From Fragum whitleyi (taxonomy: Eukaryota > Mollusca > Bivalvia > Cardiida > Cardiidae): a stretch of DNA of 64,000 nt. Below, piece by piece: positions 1 to 11,333 of the stretch (position 1 is the stretch's first letter; each line of letters begins with the position of its first letter). A model generated the notes under the pieces. That model made no database searches. It was not told where the DNA came from and saw nothing but the letters and a program-made list of their open reading frames with translations. The translations under genes and the position numbers were made by a program. The DNA is taken from NCBI GenBank assembly GCA_948146395.1, contig OX411551.1, positions 44,798,796 to 44,862,795 on the forward strand, in the 5' to 3' direction.

Positions 1-1
1 T

Positions 2-103
2 AGACGAGGGTTGACATCATTTTTGACTGCTGGGAATGAATTGTCATATACCCAGGCAAGAAAGGGTATTGCGAATTCATTAAACTTACAAGTTTTAGAC
101 TAA
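2..103 (+). CDS. Possible 3'-terminal exon of an unidentified gene (runs off the left edge)
   Basis: The frame beginning at base 2 is open to a TAA at 101-103 and gives 33 residues, including GLTSFLTAGNELSY and ending NLQVLD. The mix of Gly, Asn, Glu, Tyr and Gln and the varied codon use look protein-like. A possible polyadenylation signal lies 470 bases downstream. The product was not recognised. The minus strand of the same bases is also open in two frames (one reads NEFAIPFLAWVYDNSF), so strand and frame are inference only. If correct, this gene lies upstream of WDR4 in the same orientation. Confidence 0.3.
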   Translation, partial: RRGLTSFLTAGNELSYTQARKGIANSLNLQVLD

Positions 104-574
104 ATATCTGTCTTTGTCTATTTAAGTCTTTGTTTTAAATCAAATTCTTTGAAAACACCAATATCCCCTTATGCACTCCAAGAGAAAAGTAAACATATAC
201 AAAGTGTTGTCACATGTAGCTGTGACATCACACCACTACATTCCCCGATGTAATGGTATGAAAGCTGTTCTTGGATGAATCAGCGAGAAAGTTGGCACTT
301 TAAATGGAGATTGGCAAAAATTGAAAAGTATTTATTGGCATTTATATGATTCTATATTTGTATATCATTTACTGACATGTTTTTAAGTGTAGCATAATGT
401 GTATACTTTGGTAATGTTATCAGAAAAATGGCTGCCCTTACCTGTTCGAATCTTACCTATTTTCCCCGCAAGGTGCCTAAGGAAATTTAAGAAGTCATAC
501 TGTAAAGCTGCTGTAGTCAATGTTTGTCAGGTCAGTATTAACCAATGAAACTGCTAGAATTTCCTTTACAGTAA

Positions 575-580
575 AATAAA
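575..580 (+). promoter_or_regulatory. Possible polyadenylation signal AATAAA for the left-edge gene
   Basis: A canonical AATAAA follows the putative stop at 101-103. The intervening ~470 bases show none of the window's repeat families and could be 3' UTR. The hexamer is common by chance in such AT-rich DNA. Confidence 0.2.
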
Positions 581-613
581 AGTTGTATCATAGGTAAGTC
601 ATCAACAACATAG

Positions 614-925
614 TACAGTAAAACTTGTATTAAGCGATCAGGAATGGGACCATCAAAAAGCTGTCGTTAAAGAAAATGGTCGCTTAATACATGTTTTATT
701 TACAATTGAAAAATTGAATATGTATATTATTGCAAAATTCTCAATATGATACAAAACTCAACAGAATCATCTCAATAAGACGATTCTGGTGAGTTTTAAG
801 AGCATAGGATTCATTTACAATATTTTTGATACCTGTGATATCAATTTTTTCAGATATTTCGATTTCAAGAAGGGGATTTTGAAAGCCATTGTTTAATAAA
901 AATGGCCGCTTAATAGACGTATTGG
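614..925. repeat. Foldback/MITE-like element with TTAAGCG-containing ends
   Basis: TGTATTAAGCGATC at about 626-639 is complementary to GGTCGCTTAATACATG at 678-693, and a third related end, GGCCGCTTAATAGACG, lies at 904-919. The structure suggests a non-autonomous DNA transposon with an internal copy of its end. No coding capacity is seen. Confidence 0.5.
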
Positions 926-956
926 CTCGGGCAAGATTGGCTGTTTTATCATTCAG

Positions 957-1960
957 AGTATGTGTGTTTGTATGTGTGTGAGTGTGTGTGCGTGTTTATC
1001 AGTGTGTGTTTCTCAAACTTGTCTAGGTCATAACTTCTACATTTAAGGATAAACTTCAAAATTACTTGGCCCTGGGTGAGTACTAGTGTTTGTCATATGA
1101 AGAGTTTGCCTGGATACCCCCAAGGTTAAGGTCACAGCTGAAAGTCAATGGGTCACAGCTGAAGGTAAAGATACAAATTCCTATTTTGTATTCTAAATTT
1201 ATCAAAGGATTTCCAGATAACTTGACAAAGTTTTTGTCCTTGATGATAATTATTGTCATGCAAAGAGTTTGTCTGGAAATGTCAAAGGTCAAGGCCATAG
1301 CTGAGGGTAAAATGATAAAATTGGTATTGTCCAGAGCATATCTCCTACATTTAGGAATGGATTTCAAAATAACTTGGCACAGTTGCACCTCTTGATGGGT
1401 ACTTGGGTCATGCAAAGAGTTTGTCTTGAAATGTCAAAGGTCAAGGCCATATAGCCGAGGGTAAAATGATAAAATTGGTCTTGTCTGGAGCATATCTCCC
1501 TTATTTATGAAAGGATTTCACAACAAATAGGGACAGTTGTTCTCCTTGGTGAGTTCTTCTTTCATGATAAGAATTTGTTTGGATATACTATGAGCTTTTG
1601 AAGGTGGAACATTAAAATTGTTTTTGATTGGAGCATATCTCAAACAATTAGTACCAGTATTTGATTTCAAATAACTTTGCAGAACTGTTCTCCTTGATGA
1701 GTCCTAATGTCTTGTTAAGAATTTGTGTTGAAGTGCCCAAGGTCAAGGTTATAGTTGAATGTCGAATGATAAAACCAGTCTGGTCTGGGGTATATATTCT
1801 ACGTTCATGATTAGATTTCAAAATAATTTTGGACAATTGTTCCCATTGAGTAGTACTAATGTTGTTCAAAAAGTTTATTTGGGTAGATAGCAATATGTGC
1901 CTTGCATCTGTCTGTGACAGTCTGTGTACTAAAACTGTATTAGATATTTGAAGTATTGGC
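957..1960 (+). repeat. Degenerate HINE/Pearl-like element: GT-rich tract plus ~153-bp tandem units
   Basis: A TGTGTG-rich tract (957-1015) is followed by about six diverged units with phase markers of the type CATATCTCCTACATT near 1029, 1183, 1338, 1491, 1635 and 1790. The spacing is about 144-155 bp. Phrases such as AAGGTCAAGGCCAT recur in other elements of the window. It is the most decayed member of this class here. Confidence 0.6.
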
Positions 1961-2004
1961 TCAAGGGCTGTAAGGAAATCAGGGTTCAACAATAAGGAGG
2001 GCAT

Positions 2005-2232
2005 AAACCCTTGTCATGCTGAATCTGGAAAATTCCTGTACAAGAAGTTGTTATAGACAAAGAATCTATATCATAAGTATGTATCATCTGCTTGTCCCCT
2101 ATCAAGGCAGAGTTTCGTACAAAATTAATTTTCAAAAGAAAGATTATTCTATACTCTTGGCTACTAGTGCTTTCAGTACTTTGATTTAACTGCAAATTTG
2201 CTAAGGTTTTTATTTAGCATGACGAGGGTTAA
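2005..2232. mobile_element. MITE family B (TTAACCCTTGTCATGCTGAA ends)
   Basis: The left end AACCCTTGTCATGCTGAA and right end TAGCATGACGAGGGTTAA are inverted repeats. The internal order matches copies at 5615 and 19590. No ORF is present. Family length elsewhere is 241-247 bp and the usual flank is TTAA. Confidence 0.75.
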
Positions 2233-2758
2233 GGAGAGCCAAGAAGTTAGAGACCTTGTTCATTTGCAAAAGTTCTGACCCTCATAGAAGATACTGTGAA
2301 ACCAATGGAATTATTAGTCCTAACTCCGAGAAGTGTCAAGCCCTGGGAATGGTCCCACAATAATGGAACCAGTGCCAAGCAGTTAAATCCTGGACTGATC
2401 TCAAATTACTTGAACTCTAGTACCATTTTCCATTTACACAGTATTATCAGTGGGAACAATTTTAACGTCAATATTTTACAACCCATTTGCGGCACTTCCT
2501 GTTAGTCTAAAGACCGATTGTTCTGAAAAAGACTGGGAGCATATGGTTTGAATGGCTGGGGCTCTAAAAGTCCCAACAAAAGAATGAACAAAAACGTTTT
2601 TATGATTTTATTCATAAAGAAAAAAATGTTTATCTACGGTCTAAATGATGAATTCATTCAGGAGTGAACAAATCAGATGTTGTTTTCAGATTTTTTCCAT
2701 TGATTTTTGCAGATGTTTACCTGTTCTGACAAAGTTAAGTTCTTGTTCAGTCAATAAG

Positions 2759-2995
2759 AGCCACCGTCATAGCGCAGTTGGTAGCAAGTTGCACTGTCTA
2801 CATAGAGGTCCCAGGTTCAATCCCCAATGGCGGCACTCGCTCTTTCCAACTATTTGTCTCCCAGGAGGCTAGGAAAGATTGTAATGGTAGTACTGGTGTG
2901 ACAAATACGAGGAATACTTTGTTAGGTGCTCCAGCCTTGGCACTATAACTGAAAGATTGATGAAAGCGGCGTAAAACCCCATTCAAACAAACAAA
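2759..2995 (+). mobile_element. tRNA-derived SINE (family S1)
   Basis: The head resembles an elongator tRNA-Met-like sequence: A box TAGCGCAGTTGGTAGC and B box GGTTCAATCCC. It is followed by the family body (CTATTTGTCTC, GGAGGCTAGGAAAG, GTGCTCCAGCC) and a simple CAAA-type tail. The tRNA fold is not closed, so this is not a functional tRNA. Confidence 0.85.
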
Positions 2996-3122
2996 TTATG
3001 AAAGATATGGGTAACCCCTATAATATATAGGAATTCATGCACCATTTTCCCCAATTAAATGTAAATACGTTGCGTGGATTGTGTTTATTTTTTTGCCATT
3101 TTTCACTATCTTGACAAATACC

Positions 3123-3191
3123 GATGGCTTAGCAGGAAACAGTTGTAACTGCCTTTCTTTTCATAGGCAGTTACAACTGTTTTCCATTGAC
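3123..3191. repeat. Short perfect-hairpin element (family P)
   Basis: Arms ACAGTTGTAACTGCC and GGCAGTTACAACTGT flank a ~12-base loop. Outer sequence recalls the GGCTCAGCA / TGACC ends of the other copies. The whole unit is about 68 bp. Confidence 0.6.
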
Positions 3192-3328
3192 CTATCTATA
3201 TGTAGCATAGCCTCTTATAAAAGCTCATTTCTTTCTAATGGAAATGTGGTGGTTTTGATAGAACCCTGGGATTCTGGGGATCTATTAGAGCTTTTATGGT
3301 ATTTACAATAGTTTTTCCTTGTCCCCTC

Positions 3329-3557
3329 TTAACCCTTTCCTGTTTTACAAAATTTTGGACCTGTCCAAATTCAAAGGTTTTGCAGACGAAAATTAAAAGT
3401 GGATTTGATTTGAAAAATAACCATTCAGTAGGGTAGAAAATAGTGTGGAAAAAGAAGAAATTGCTTGTCAGAAGCAATTTCTTCTTTTTTCACAATGTGT
3501 TCTTAATCATAAAATCACAGACACGTAAAAAGCAGGGATTAAAAAGCAAAGGGTTAA
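3329..3557 (+). mobile_element. MITE family A, 229 bp, TTAA-flanked
   Basis: The element begins TTAACCCTTTCCTG and ends CAAAGGGTTAA. A central hairpin, AGAAATTGCTTG / CAAGCAATTTCT-like, sits at 3452-3484. Length is exactly 229 bp counting both TTAA, as in the four other copies. TTAA targets are typical of piggyBac-type elements, so that superfamily is an inference. Confidence 0.85.
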
Positions 3558-3842
3558 TGTTGTTATCTAGGTTACCCATAGTTACAAGGCTACTAGTATT
3601 TTTTGAAAAAAATGACAAAATATTATCCACGCCTTTTTTCCATTTATTATTTCTACTAGGTATATATAGTTCGACAAAAAATGTTTTTATAACTCCCATT
3701 ATTCTTGAACATGATTACTTCCCTTTTCAAGAGAAAAGAATGTGGTATTAATGTAAACAAAGTAACCATAGTAACATGACAACAGGTGTTACTGGGAACA
3801 TTTTCACTATAACATGATAAAGTATCATCAACACTTTTCTTT

Positions 3843-4090
3843 TTATCCCTTGTCATGCCGAACCAGGGATATTCCTGCCTTGGCAGGAGCTATAAACAAA
3901 CATCAGCCTGCACATATGTGCAGTCTGACTTTTGTCTATACCACCTGTTTTTCCTTTTTGAAACCAGAAAAGCTTAAAATTCTAATTTTTAAGATGAATG
4001 CTGACTCACATATAGTGCATCCAGTGCTTTTAGCTCTTTGATTTTGTAATAATTTTGCCAATGTTTTTTAATCCATATGACAAGGGTTTA
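3843..4090 (+). mobile_element. MITE family B copy
   Basis: The left end CCCTTGTCATGCCGAACC and right end ATATGACAAGGGTTTA pair as inverted repeats. The internal palindrome CAGCCTGCACATATGTGCAG (3905-3924) is the family hallmark. One terminal TTAA is mutated. Confidence 0.75.
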
Positions 4091-4640
4091 TAGGGAGCTA
4101 TTGTGTGATTGAGTGATTTAGTGCTCTGACAGAAGAATTGCAGCAAAGATGGTGACTGGTAAACACTACAGGGTGTTGCAGCCACAGAATTGGTTCTGAT
4201 CTACATTCTGAAAAGTTTATCCTGCATCTAGTCAAACTTTCATCAGTCATCCTAAATTGTTTCATTGGTCTCCCACCGATGGATGGAAAAATAAGTAGTA
4301 AAGGTCTTGAAGTTGGATGAGCAGCCAGTTTCTCAGATAGAATTCTTGTGTTTGTACTGATGTGAAAAGTGGACATCTTGTTTTTAAGCTACCACTAACA
4401 GGACCACCAAAAATTGGTGGAGTTTTAGATTCAGATTAGAATGCACAGTCAGCCAAAATGGTACCATATAGTGAAATAAAACCAACTTTTTTCCCTTAAA
4501 AGAAATTTTGGATAAAATTGTTGTTCAAGTTGTTGTTAGGATTGTTCTTTTGAACAACCTCTCTCCGATTTCTTTCTTGGTGATATCTTGCTGCATCATG
4601 GAAAAGGGAACTCTGGGATACAACATTTCACATAGAGGAT
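4091..4640. other. Stretch without recognisable gene or repeat
   Basis: No spliceable coding block, tRNA fold or family shared elsewhere in the window was seen here. The minus-strand frame of 92 codons at 4098-4376 has no protein-like composition or flanking splice sites. Confidence 0.4.
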
Positions 4641-5060
4641 AAACGTTTGTTTCAGTGTAAGATCGATTTATATTAATTGAGTGAACAACAAAAGCTATAT
4701 TTTCACAAGTGGTGTGGCCACAAGTGAAAATAAAGCTTTTGTTGTTCACAAAATGAAATATTAATCGATCTTCCTCGAAAAACAAATGATAATTCTATTT
4801 CTTTATTGTAAAAATGAGACAAAATGTGAAATTTCTAGGACATAATTTCAAAAAGCGTGTCATTCTGCACGTGATTGCTATGCAACATTCATTGTGATGT
4901 AACTTATTTCGCCCTGCATAGATGATGTAAGATGGGATAAAATGCACAAAAGCAGGGTATAAGTTTTTGATAAACTCACTGCTTTTATCGGTGAGATTAT
5001 CAAATGATAATCTACCATTTTTTCTGGATGAACCATCGAAAAGCATTAAAGAACTATGCA
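4641..5060. repeat. Foldback repeat family F, copy 1
   Basis: A long inverted repeat (about 4641-4707 against 4725-4790) carries GAACAACAAAAGC and GCTTTTGTTGTTC around AAGTGGTGTGGCCAC. A body of about 270 bases follows (GAGACAAAATGTGAAA, GATTGCTATGCAACATTC). Related copies are at 45540-45940 and, reversed, at 57484-57835. Confidence 0.65.
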
Positions 5061-5197
5061 CATACACACAGTGCACAAGAACCATAACTCTACTCATCAT
5101 ATTTTGTGAGTTATTGCCCTTTGATGATTGACAAAGAATAGGCTATTGACATGTGGCAGTCAAGGGCATATATATTTTACAAACTTCTCTTGTTTCA
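5061..5197 (+). repeat. 3' fragment of a HINE-like element
   Basis: AAGAACCATAACTCTACTC, GAGTTATTGCCCTTTG and GGGCATATA run to a CTCTTGTTT end. They match the 3' halves of the elements at 13771 and 57248. It directly abuts foldback family F. Confidence 0.6.
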
Positions 5198-5280
5198 ATG
5201 TATTTCACTATACCAAAAGATCATGACCATACAAATTGTTCAGTGGTGAATTCTGGAAATCTGAATAGGAGAATGTAACA

Positions 5281-5405
5281 TACAAAAAAAGGGGGTGGGG
5301 GTCCACAATGAAACACAGTTTCCATTAAATTTGTATATGAAAATGAAATAATGAGACTATAGAGAGGGGCTTATTTGACCCCCCCCCCCCCACCCCAACC
5401 CCCTC
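5281..5405. repeat. G- and C-rich low-complexity tracts
   Basis: GGGGGTGGGGG near 5290 and a run of about eleven C with further CCCC blocks at 5380-5402. They can slip or form G-rich structures; no function is implied. Confidence 0.7.
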
Positions 5406-5614
5406 AAGAGACGCAACTGTTATCTAAAGTGGGGGTATGTTTTTGATTGTCCTCATTGGATTTGCCTCAGCATGTCTGTTGAAAACTTAAACTTCTGGCC
5501 ATTTCCTGTAATCATATCATAAGACGTTTCAAGCTAAGCTTATGGGGCCCTTATTTATGATTTCTCTACATATGATTTTTGTACAAAAGCAAAGTGTTAT
5601 GAAAAACTGGACTT

Positions 5615-5855
5615 TTAACCCTTGTCATGCTGAACCAATATTCCTGCTTTAGCAAAAGATATAGGCAAAGATCAGCCTGCACAGATGTGCAGTCTGATCT
5701 TAGTCTATACCAACTGTTTTCCTTTTAAGCCAGCAATAGTTTAACATTTCATATTTCAAAAGGAATACTTACTTATAGTTAAGGCGTTCAGAGCTTTCTG
5801 TACTTTGATTTTAATGCAATTTTGCCATGTTTATATTCAGCATGACAAGGGTTAA
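5615..5855 (+). mobile_element. MITE family B copy, 241 bp, intact TTAA flanks
   Basis: It runs from TTAACCCTTGTCATGCTG to CAGCATGACAAGGGTTAA with near-perfect terminal inverted repeats. The central palindrome is CAGCCTGCACAGATGTGCAG (5674-5693). One of the cleanest copies. Confidence 0.85.
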
Positions 5856-5984
5856 ATGAAAGGCTTTGTTCTCTATTGCACCTAAATGCCTTTAAATTAT
5901 TGTTAAAGCAGTAACAACCATCTTTCCTTTTAAAAAGTTGAAAAATATTTTCAAACTGAAGAAGAATTATCCATAAATTGATTC

Positions 5985-6500
5985 CTAGTCAAGAGTAGGT
6001 ATTATGCGAATGTTTGCTCGTCAAACTTTCCTGCAAACAAGGACCAACATAACGGTATTTATTTAAGTGGGCTTCACAGGGTGTACACACTCTCCGAGAA
6101 CAATAGAACTCTAAATGGGATGTTTTACGTATAGCGATGTATTGTGTCGCAAACAATGGATCAATGTGGAAGGGTTCTATTTCGGATACGGAGGCTGGGT
6201 CTCGAGTTTTTGTCATGTCAACTAATTGCAGACTGGTTAATTGTTCTGTTATGCCATTAAACAAGTTTATTGAATTTAGGCCCCAACCTTCTCATATTTG
6301 CCTGGTGGTACAACTCTTCATTTTAGAAGGATTTAATCTGTATTCTGATTGGCTGAAAAAATTAGTTTCATTCCCAAATAAAATTAATTTGAGTATGCAG
6401 CTATATTGTAAGCTTCCACACAAAGAAGTCCCAAAGAAATCTGCCCCATTTATAGAAATATTAACACATTTGCTTCATCCTATTAAATTATAAATTATGA
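5985..6500. other. Low-repeat island, no gene recognised
   Basis: The stretch has more balanced base composition and more CpG than its surroundings and matches no repeat family in the window. Frames of 91 (minus) and 118 (plus) codons overlap each other here, and neither has recognisable motifs. It could be a regulatory island or an unrecognised exon. Confidence 0.25.
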
Positions 6501-6891
6501 AGATTTGATTTCATTGAGATATGAAACTAAAAACCTAATCACACTCATGTATGAATCCCTTTTGCTCTGTCTTCCGATATATGACAAGATTATTACATGA
6601 GGTGTAAAATACCATACAAACAAAATGACTTGTTCTATAGCGTGGTTTTATTGACCTGAGTCAGATCCTTTCTATTTAGATGAATAAAAATCTGATTATT
6701 CATACCCAGCTTTGCACGTGCTTTCATAGGAATGAATAACAAACGGTATTCAATGTAATATATATTTTGTTAGTTGATAAAATGTTTTGCTAATTGTCAT
6801 TTTAAGTTTTTTTTCCACAGAGGCCAAGTAGGGTCAAATAAATCAAGGTATACCTACTATTTCATTATTGGCAGAACAAAAAATATCACAA

Positions 6892-6994
6892 CTTAAGGTA
6901 GTGGGCCCCTAATAGTTCTGCAACCTTGGTCAACATTGTGAAAGATCATGAGTTCCAAAATGTTGCCGAACTATTAACAGTCTACTACCTTAGA
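6892..6994. mobile_element. Short MITE family E copy (CTTAAGGTAGTGG ends)
   Basis: CTTAAGGTAGTGGGCCCC at the left pairs with GTCTACTACCTTAG at the right, and AATAGTTCTGCAAC pairs with GTTGCCGAACTATT. Longer relatives are at 12486 and 35986. Confidence 0.65.
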
Positions 6995-6999
6995 TATTG

Positions 7000-7984
7000 T
7001 GGGCCCCAAAAGAAGATTTCTTTTTATGTTCTGCAAAGCATTGGCGTAACTAGGATTTTGAAATTTATGCACACAATTAGAGGGCGACCAACATAGAATA
7101 TATATAGATGATATGTGGACTGTGACATAGGATGAATGTCCTCCATCCACTCCCCTTTTCTATGATTTGAGGGTTGGTGAATAATCAAAACATCATAACT
7201 GTATTTTCGATGTCATGATCATTCATCAACAACATTCTCCGAAAGAGGATTTATTTCTATTATGCACTTGCATATGGTGTGTAATTGTAGTTATCTCCCT
7301 GCAAGTGCAAGTTGGACTAATTGTTTTGTAACTGTGACCTAGAAAAATGTTCGGCCACAATGAAACATGCAATGATTTATTGTTTGCAACTTTGAAAAAA
7401 AAAGTATTATTTTCAGAATTTCAGGTCCGTTATTTTATTATTCAAGCATCTGATTACATGGAGCCCTCTTTGTATACAGAGGCTTAAATAACGATAATTG
7501 AGATGTTATCAGAAGGATTTACGTGAAACAGAATATTCCGTAAATATGACCCAACAGTTAGATCGTTTGCAAAATGAATGGAATACATGTTATTTAACTT
7601 TCAAATTACTTGTATTTTCTAACAAATTTTCGTGATATTATAAACCGCAATACAAGCCCCGAGGGGATTGAACTTTGGTTTCCATGGCGACATTTTATCT
7701 CAAATTATGAAGATTTATATGGTGATTAATCTCTATATTTTGTCCCATCCACCTGGCTTTCTGTCGTTCCACTTTGTCTCTTTTTTTGAATAATATTTAG
7801 GCTAATAGATGAGTCAGATATATCAAATCTAATTAATAAGGAAAGATTTGACAGGCAATAAAGATAAAGTCAGCCTGCACAGACATGCACTTTGGTCTTA
7901 GTCTACACTTCTTAATTTCTGCTTATACTTATGGCCTGAGATTATGAAACTTTTTTCATGCTTTATTGAGATTTTTTTTTTGAA
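7000..7984. other. Stretch without recognisable gene
   Basis: AT-rich DNA. A family B-like fragment (CAGCCTGCACAGACATGCAC) lies at 7871-7890. No splice-bounded coding block was seen. Confidence 0.4.
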
Positions 7985-8260
7985 TTATCCCCTGTGTTTC
8001 AGCAAAGGGGATATAGTAATGGTCTTCATCCATCATTCAGTCATTCAATCACTAAACTTGTCTTGAGCGTATCTCCTAAAGTATAAAAGCTTTTAACTTG
8101 AAACTTTATTGGTGGATAGATCTCATGGAGGAAAAGTGCAGTGCACAAGAACTAAAACTCTTGCTTGCATAATTTTGGAGTTATTTCCCTTTGATTAGGT
8201 TTCAGTTTACTATCAAGCTTTGATGGCAGGGGATGTCCATGTCCAACATGGCTCCTGTTT
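7985..8260 (+). mobile_element. HINE-like element (TTATCCCC...CTCCTGTTT)
   Basis: The 5' end TTATCCCCTG...CAAAGGGGATA folds into a hairpin. The body (GAGCGTATCTCCTAAAGTA, GAGTTATTTCCCTTTG) is a single core unit, and the end is CATGGCTCCTGTTT. The 5' and 3' ends match the nested copy at 30064-30336. Confidence 0.65.
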
Positions 8261-9015
8261 AAAACTTTAATTCTACTGTGATTCTATAATAAATTAAGGA
8301 ACCTAAAAGATAATGTTGATAAGTTCAGAGTAACAGATAGAGGGGGTATTTTGGTGTATCATTCTTTGATGAACACATCATTGGTTAGATTAGAAAAAAA
8401 ATCTGATTCTACCAGGGGTGTGGAATTCTCTTGCCCGACTTGTCTGATACAGTTTTTTTAACCAGCAGACAAGTGCTTTTTTCTACACCACTTGTCCATG
8501 GACAAGTAAATACCAGAACAAATATCAGAATGGTACTGAAAACATCTAAGAGATTGATTATCATAATGATGATATCAAAGGGTAGAAAATAATGTTTTTT
8601 AATGAAGAAAATGCTGGAGCTCAGCATTCTTCTTTCAAAGCTTTTTTTTCTTAAAATCGATTGATTTTCTTTTTTGATGAAATGTTATTTTTGATCCTGG
8701 ACAAGTGGAAAATCATCTTTTACTTGTCCAGGGACAGGTGGACAAATTCTGTATTTCCACATGGACCCTGATTCCACATGTCAAGCATCTCTTAGCAGAC
8801 CTGGTACAAACATGCATCCAGTTTGTGTTATCATCTTGTCTTAAATCACGTAAATTTACATTTACAATTTATTATGGCTGTCTAAGCCTCTAAGTGTTTG
8901 CAATTCACAAACATTTCAAATTGTTGGAAATATCAGCACAGACTCAAATTACTTTGTATCTTTTGTAAAAATGATTTTTGATTATATATTCAGACATCTG
9001 TGTCACTTAAATGGC
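8261..9015. other. Stretch without recognisable gene
   Basis: Contains an inverted, imperfect repeat of the phrase CTTGTCCATGGACAAGT (8489-8505) and its relative at 8725-8740. Short frames of 72 and 62 codons show no motifs or splice context. Confidence 0.35.
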
Positions 9016-9244
9016 CTAACCCTTTCCTGTTTTACAAAATTTTGGACCTGTCCAAATTCAAAGGTTTTGCAGACGAAAATTTAAAGTGCATTTAATTTGA
9101 AAAATAACCATTCAGTAGGGAAGAAAATAGTATGGAAATAGAAGAAATTGCTTGTCAGAAGCAATTTCTTCTTTTTTCACAATGTTTTCTCAATTATAAA
9201 ATCACAGGCACGTTAAAAGCAGGAATTAAACAGCAAAGGGTTAA
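9016..9244 (+). mobile_element. MITE family A copy, 229 bp
   Basis: Starts CTAACCCTTTCCTG (first TTAA base changed) and ends AAAGGGTTAA. It has the same central hairpin and is exactly 229 bp. The 64-codon frame starting at 9132 is a by-product of the hairpin. Confidence 0.85.
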
Positions 9245-9820
9245 TGGCTCAAGACAGAATGTGAATATGAAGAAAGATAAAACAAGTAATGAAGTAAATG
9301 TTTCCTTGAAATTAACACAACTTTAGGTATTATGGATGGAAATTTAAGAAAATGAGAAGAACATAATTAAAGTTCCTCTGAACATCAGCTTGTTTTTAGC
9401 CACAAAATGTTCCAATTTAGACCCCGGCAGCAATGTTAAATGTCGTCTGCATCGAGGAATCTGCGATTAAAAACAGGAAGTTTCCATACGATCTGCAACC
9501 AATAAATAAATGTCAAACTGTCATTTCTGTGACATCACTAACTTCTAACAGGAAAGATGGAGCAAAGTGTAATGCATCATGAATATTGAAAAGATTTTTT
9601 TTTCAATTTTATGAATTTTCATTTGAATTATTGGTTACAGTAATTTTGTCTACTATTTAGTTGCGGCATAATCCTACATATACATTTTGAAAAAAAGGAA
9701 AAGCTTAATTTAGGAAAAGACAAGCAATGTTATAGACTGATGATAATGTAAATCCTTATGCAGATGATTCTTATGAGAACCCACATCATAGGATTTTAAT
9801 GATTGATAACGGAATTTTTA
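9245..9820. other. Low-repeat stretch, no gene recognised
   Basis: Around 9415-9560 the sequence has balanced composition and two close TGTCA-type words, with no match to the repeat families. A regulatory island is possible but unsupported beyond composition. Confidence 0.25.
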
Positions 9821-10275
9821 TACCCCCCACCTACGAAGTAGAGGGGAGTATATTGGTTTCACCATGTCTGTCTGTCTGTCCATCCGTCCGTCTGTCCGTC
9901 GATCTGTCCATCCGTAGACCTTTTCGTTTCCGGACTGTAACTCAAGAACCAAATGACCTACAATCATGAAACTTTATACAAATGTTCCTTATGACCCAAG
10001 GAAGTGCCCTATTGTTTTTGGGTCTGATAGGTCAAAGGTCAAGCTCACAGTCAGCCTTTGTTCAATTTTTGTTTCCGGACTTTAACTCAAGAACCAAGTC
10101 GCCTACAATCATGAAAATTTATACAAATGTTCCTTATGACCCAAGGAAGTGCCCTATTGTTTTTGGGTCACAAAGGTCAAACATTTGTTACAAACACATC
10201 CTGCACTAATAGCCCTTGCATTCTGACAAAGCGCTTGTGGGGGGTATTAGTCCCCTATGCAACAGTTCTAGTTCA
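9821..10275 (+). mobile_element. HINE/Pearl-like element with two ~144-bp cores
   Basis: It opens TACCCCCCACCTACGAAG, folds back to GTAGAGGGGAGTA, and continues into (GTCT)n/(GTCC)n from 9867. Two core copies start near 9967 and 10111 (GTTCCTTATGACCCAAGG). The 3' part GGGGGGTATTAGTCCCC ends near CAGTTCTAGTT. The two frames of 75-80 codons are core repeats, not genes. Confidence 0.75.
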
Positions 10276-10364
10276 ATTTGTGAAAAGTGAAACCAATCCC
10301 TCTTTCCTGTTTGAAATGGAAATTCAAGTGGTTAAGACTAAGATCAGACTGCGTATATGTGCGG

Positions 10365-10760
10365 AGTGAACTATTAACTATTCATGAATTGTTTAAGGCT
10401 AAATATTATGAACAATTCATGAACTTTTGCTGGAGTGCATAGGAGACAATATGGACATGAAAAAGACATTCATGAACTGGCCTTAAAAAGTTTGTTGGCA
10501 TTGGCATTGGTTCATGAACTTTTCATGCATAGTTCAAAGCCATTAGAGATTGTACAGATGATGACCTGTTTATGAACTCAAAAAGTCATGATCTGTTCAT
10601 GAATTATTTTGTACAGAAATCTAATGTTCTAGAAATGAACAGTCAATGAGCTATTCATGGGCAATTCATACACACCTGATTCTTTCCTAATTTGGGGCAA
10701 TTCAGGAACTGTTAATGAGCTAATTATTGCCTGAAGGTATATATACGCCATGAATTTGAA
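10365..10760. repeat. TTCATGAA-rich block
   Basis: TTCATGAA or close variants recur at least six times (near 10382, 10407, 10470, 10510, 10598). There is no fixed period. A similar TTCNNGAA excess occurs at 12310-12440 and 28790-29260. Confidence 0.55.
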
Positions 10761-11045
10761 ATGAATGGTTCTTGAACATTCTTTATATGTATATATCATG
10801 AGTTTTTCAATTCAATAATTATTCTATTACACAAATAAGGGTAAAAAAAGACCCCTCAAAATATGCACCGGAACCTAAATGGGGCTCTTTCCATAATATC
10901 TCCTGCCAAAACAGGAATATTCCAGGTTAAGCATGAAGTGGCTTAAATTGAGTAACAACTTAAAAAAAAGGACTAGCAAAAGCCATTGTTATTACATCAG
11001 GAATCAAGAATTACAATTATCAATTTGCAATGAAGCCTGTATTGA

Positions 11046-11132
11046 CCTGATATCACCTCTCTGATATCAAAACATGATATGAGGCAGTCTTTATCACCTG
11101 TCTGATATCAAAACATGATATCAGGCAGTCTT
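11046..11132. repeat. Tandem duplication of a ~50-bp GATATC-containing unit
   Basis: CTGATATCAAAACATGAT appears at about 11062 and 11103, each with a following GAGGCAGTCTT/CAGGCAGTCTT. Each unit also contains a small TATCA/TGATA inverted repeat. Confidence 0.7.
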
Positions 11133-11333
11133 TTAATAGAAACAAATTGCATTCACTTTCACCTGAAATTCTTTGATTTTTAAGGGTTTAAGGATTGCAT
11201 GATAGATAGAATAAAATGTACTATGTGTCTTAAAATATCAATGTTATCTGTTCTTGTCTGAGAGAAATTATCATGACTCGGCAAAACCTCTTCATGATAA
11301 ATTCTCCCAACCTGGCCCAGATAACATATATAT

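Noticed and set aside
427..486. A start-like ATG in good context (AAAAATGGCTGCC) giving MAALTCSNLTYFPRK and a short frame
   Set aside because: It stops after 20 codons, does not resemble the WDR4 N-terminus, and would sit in the presumed 3' UTR of the left gene. The minus strand also has tandem donor-like sequences here, but no frame joins to the left-edge block cleanly.
1083..2195. Several frames of 69-118 codons on both strands
   Set aside because: They lie in a degenerate tandem element, overlap each other on opposite strands, lack motifs and lack splice context.
6137..6493. 118-codon plus-strand frame
   Set aside because: It lies in a low-repeat island but shows no domain, no strong start context and no WDR4 N-terminal features. 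Kept only as an island.
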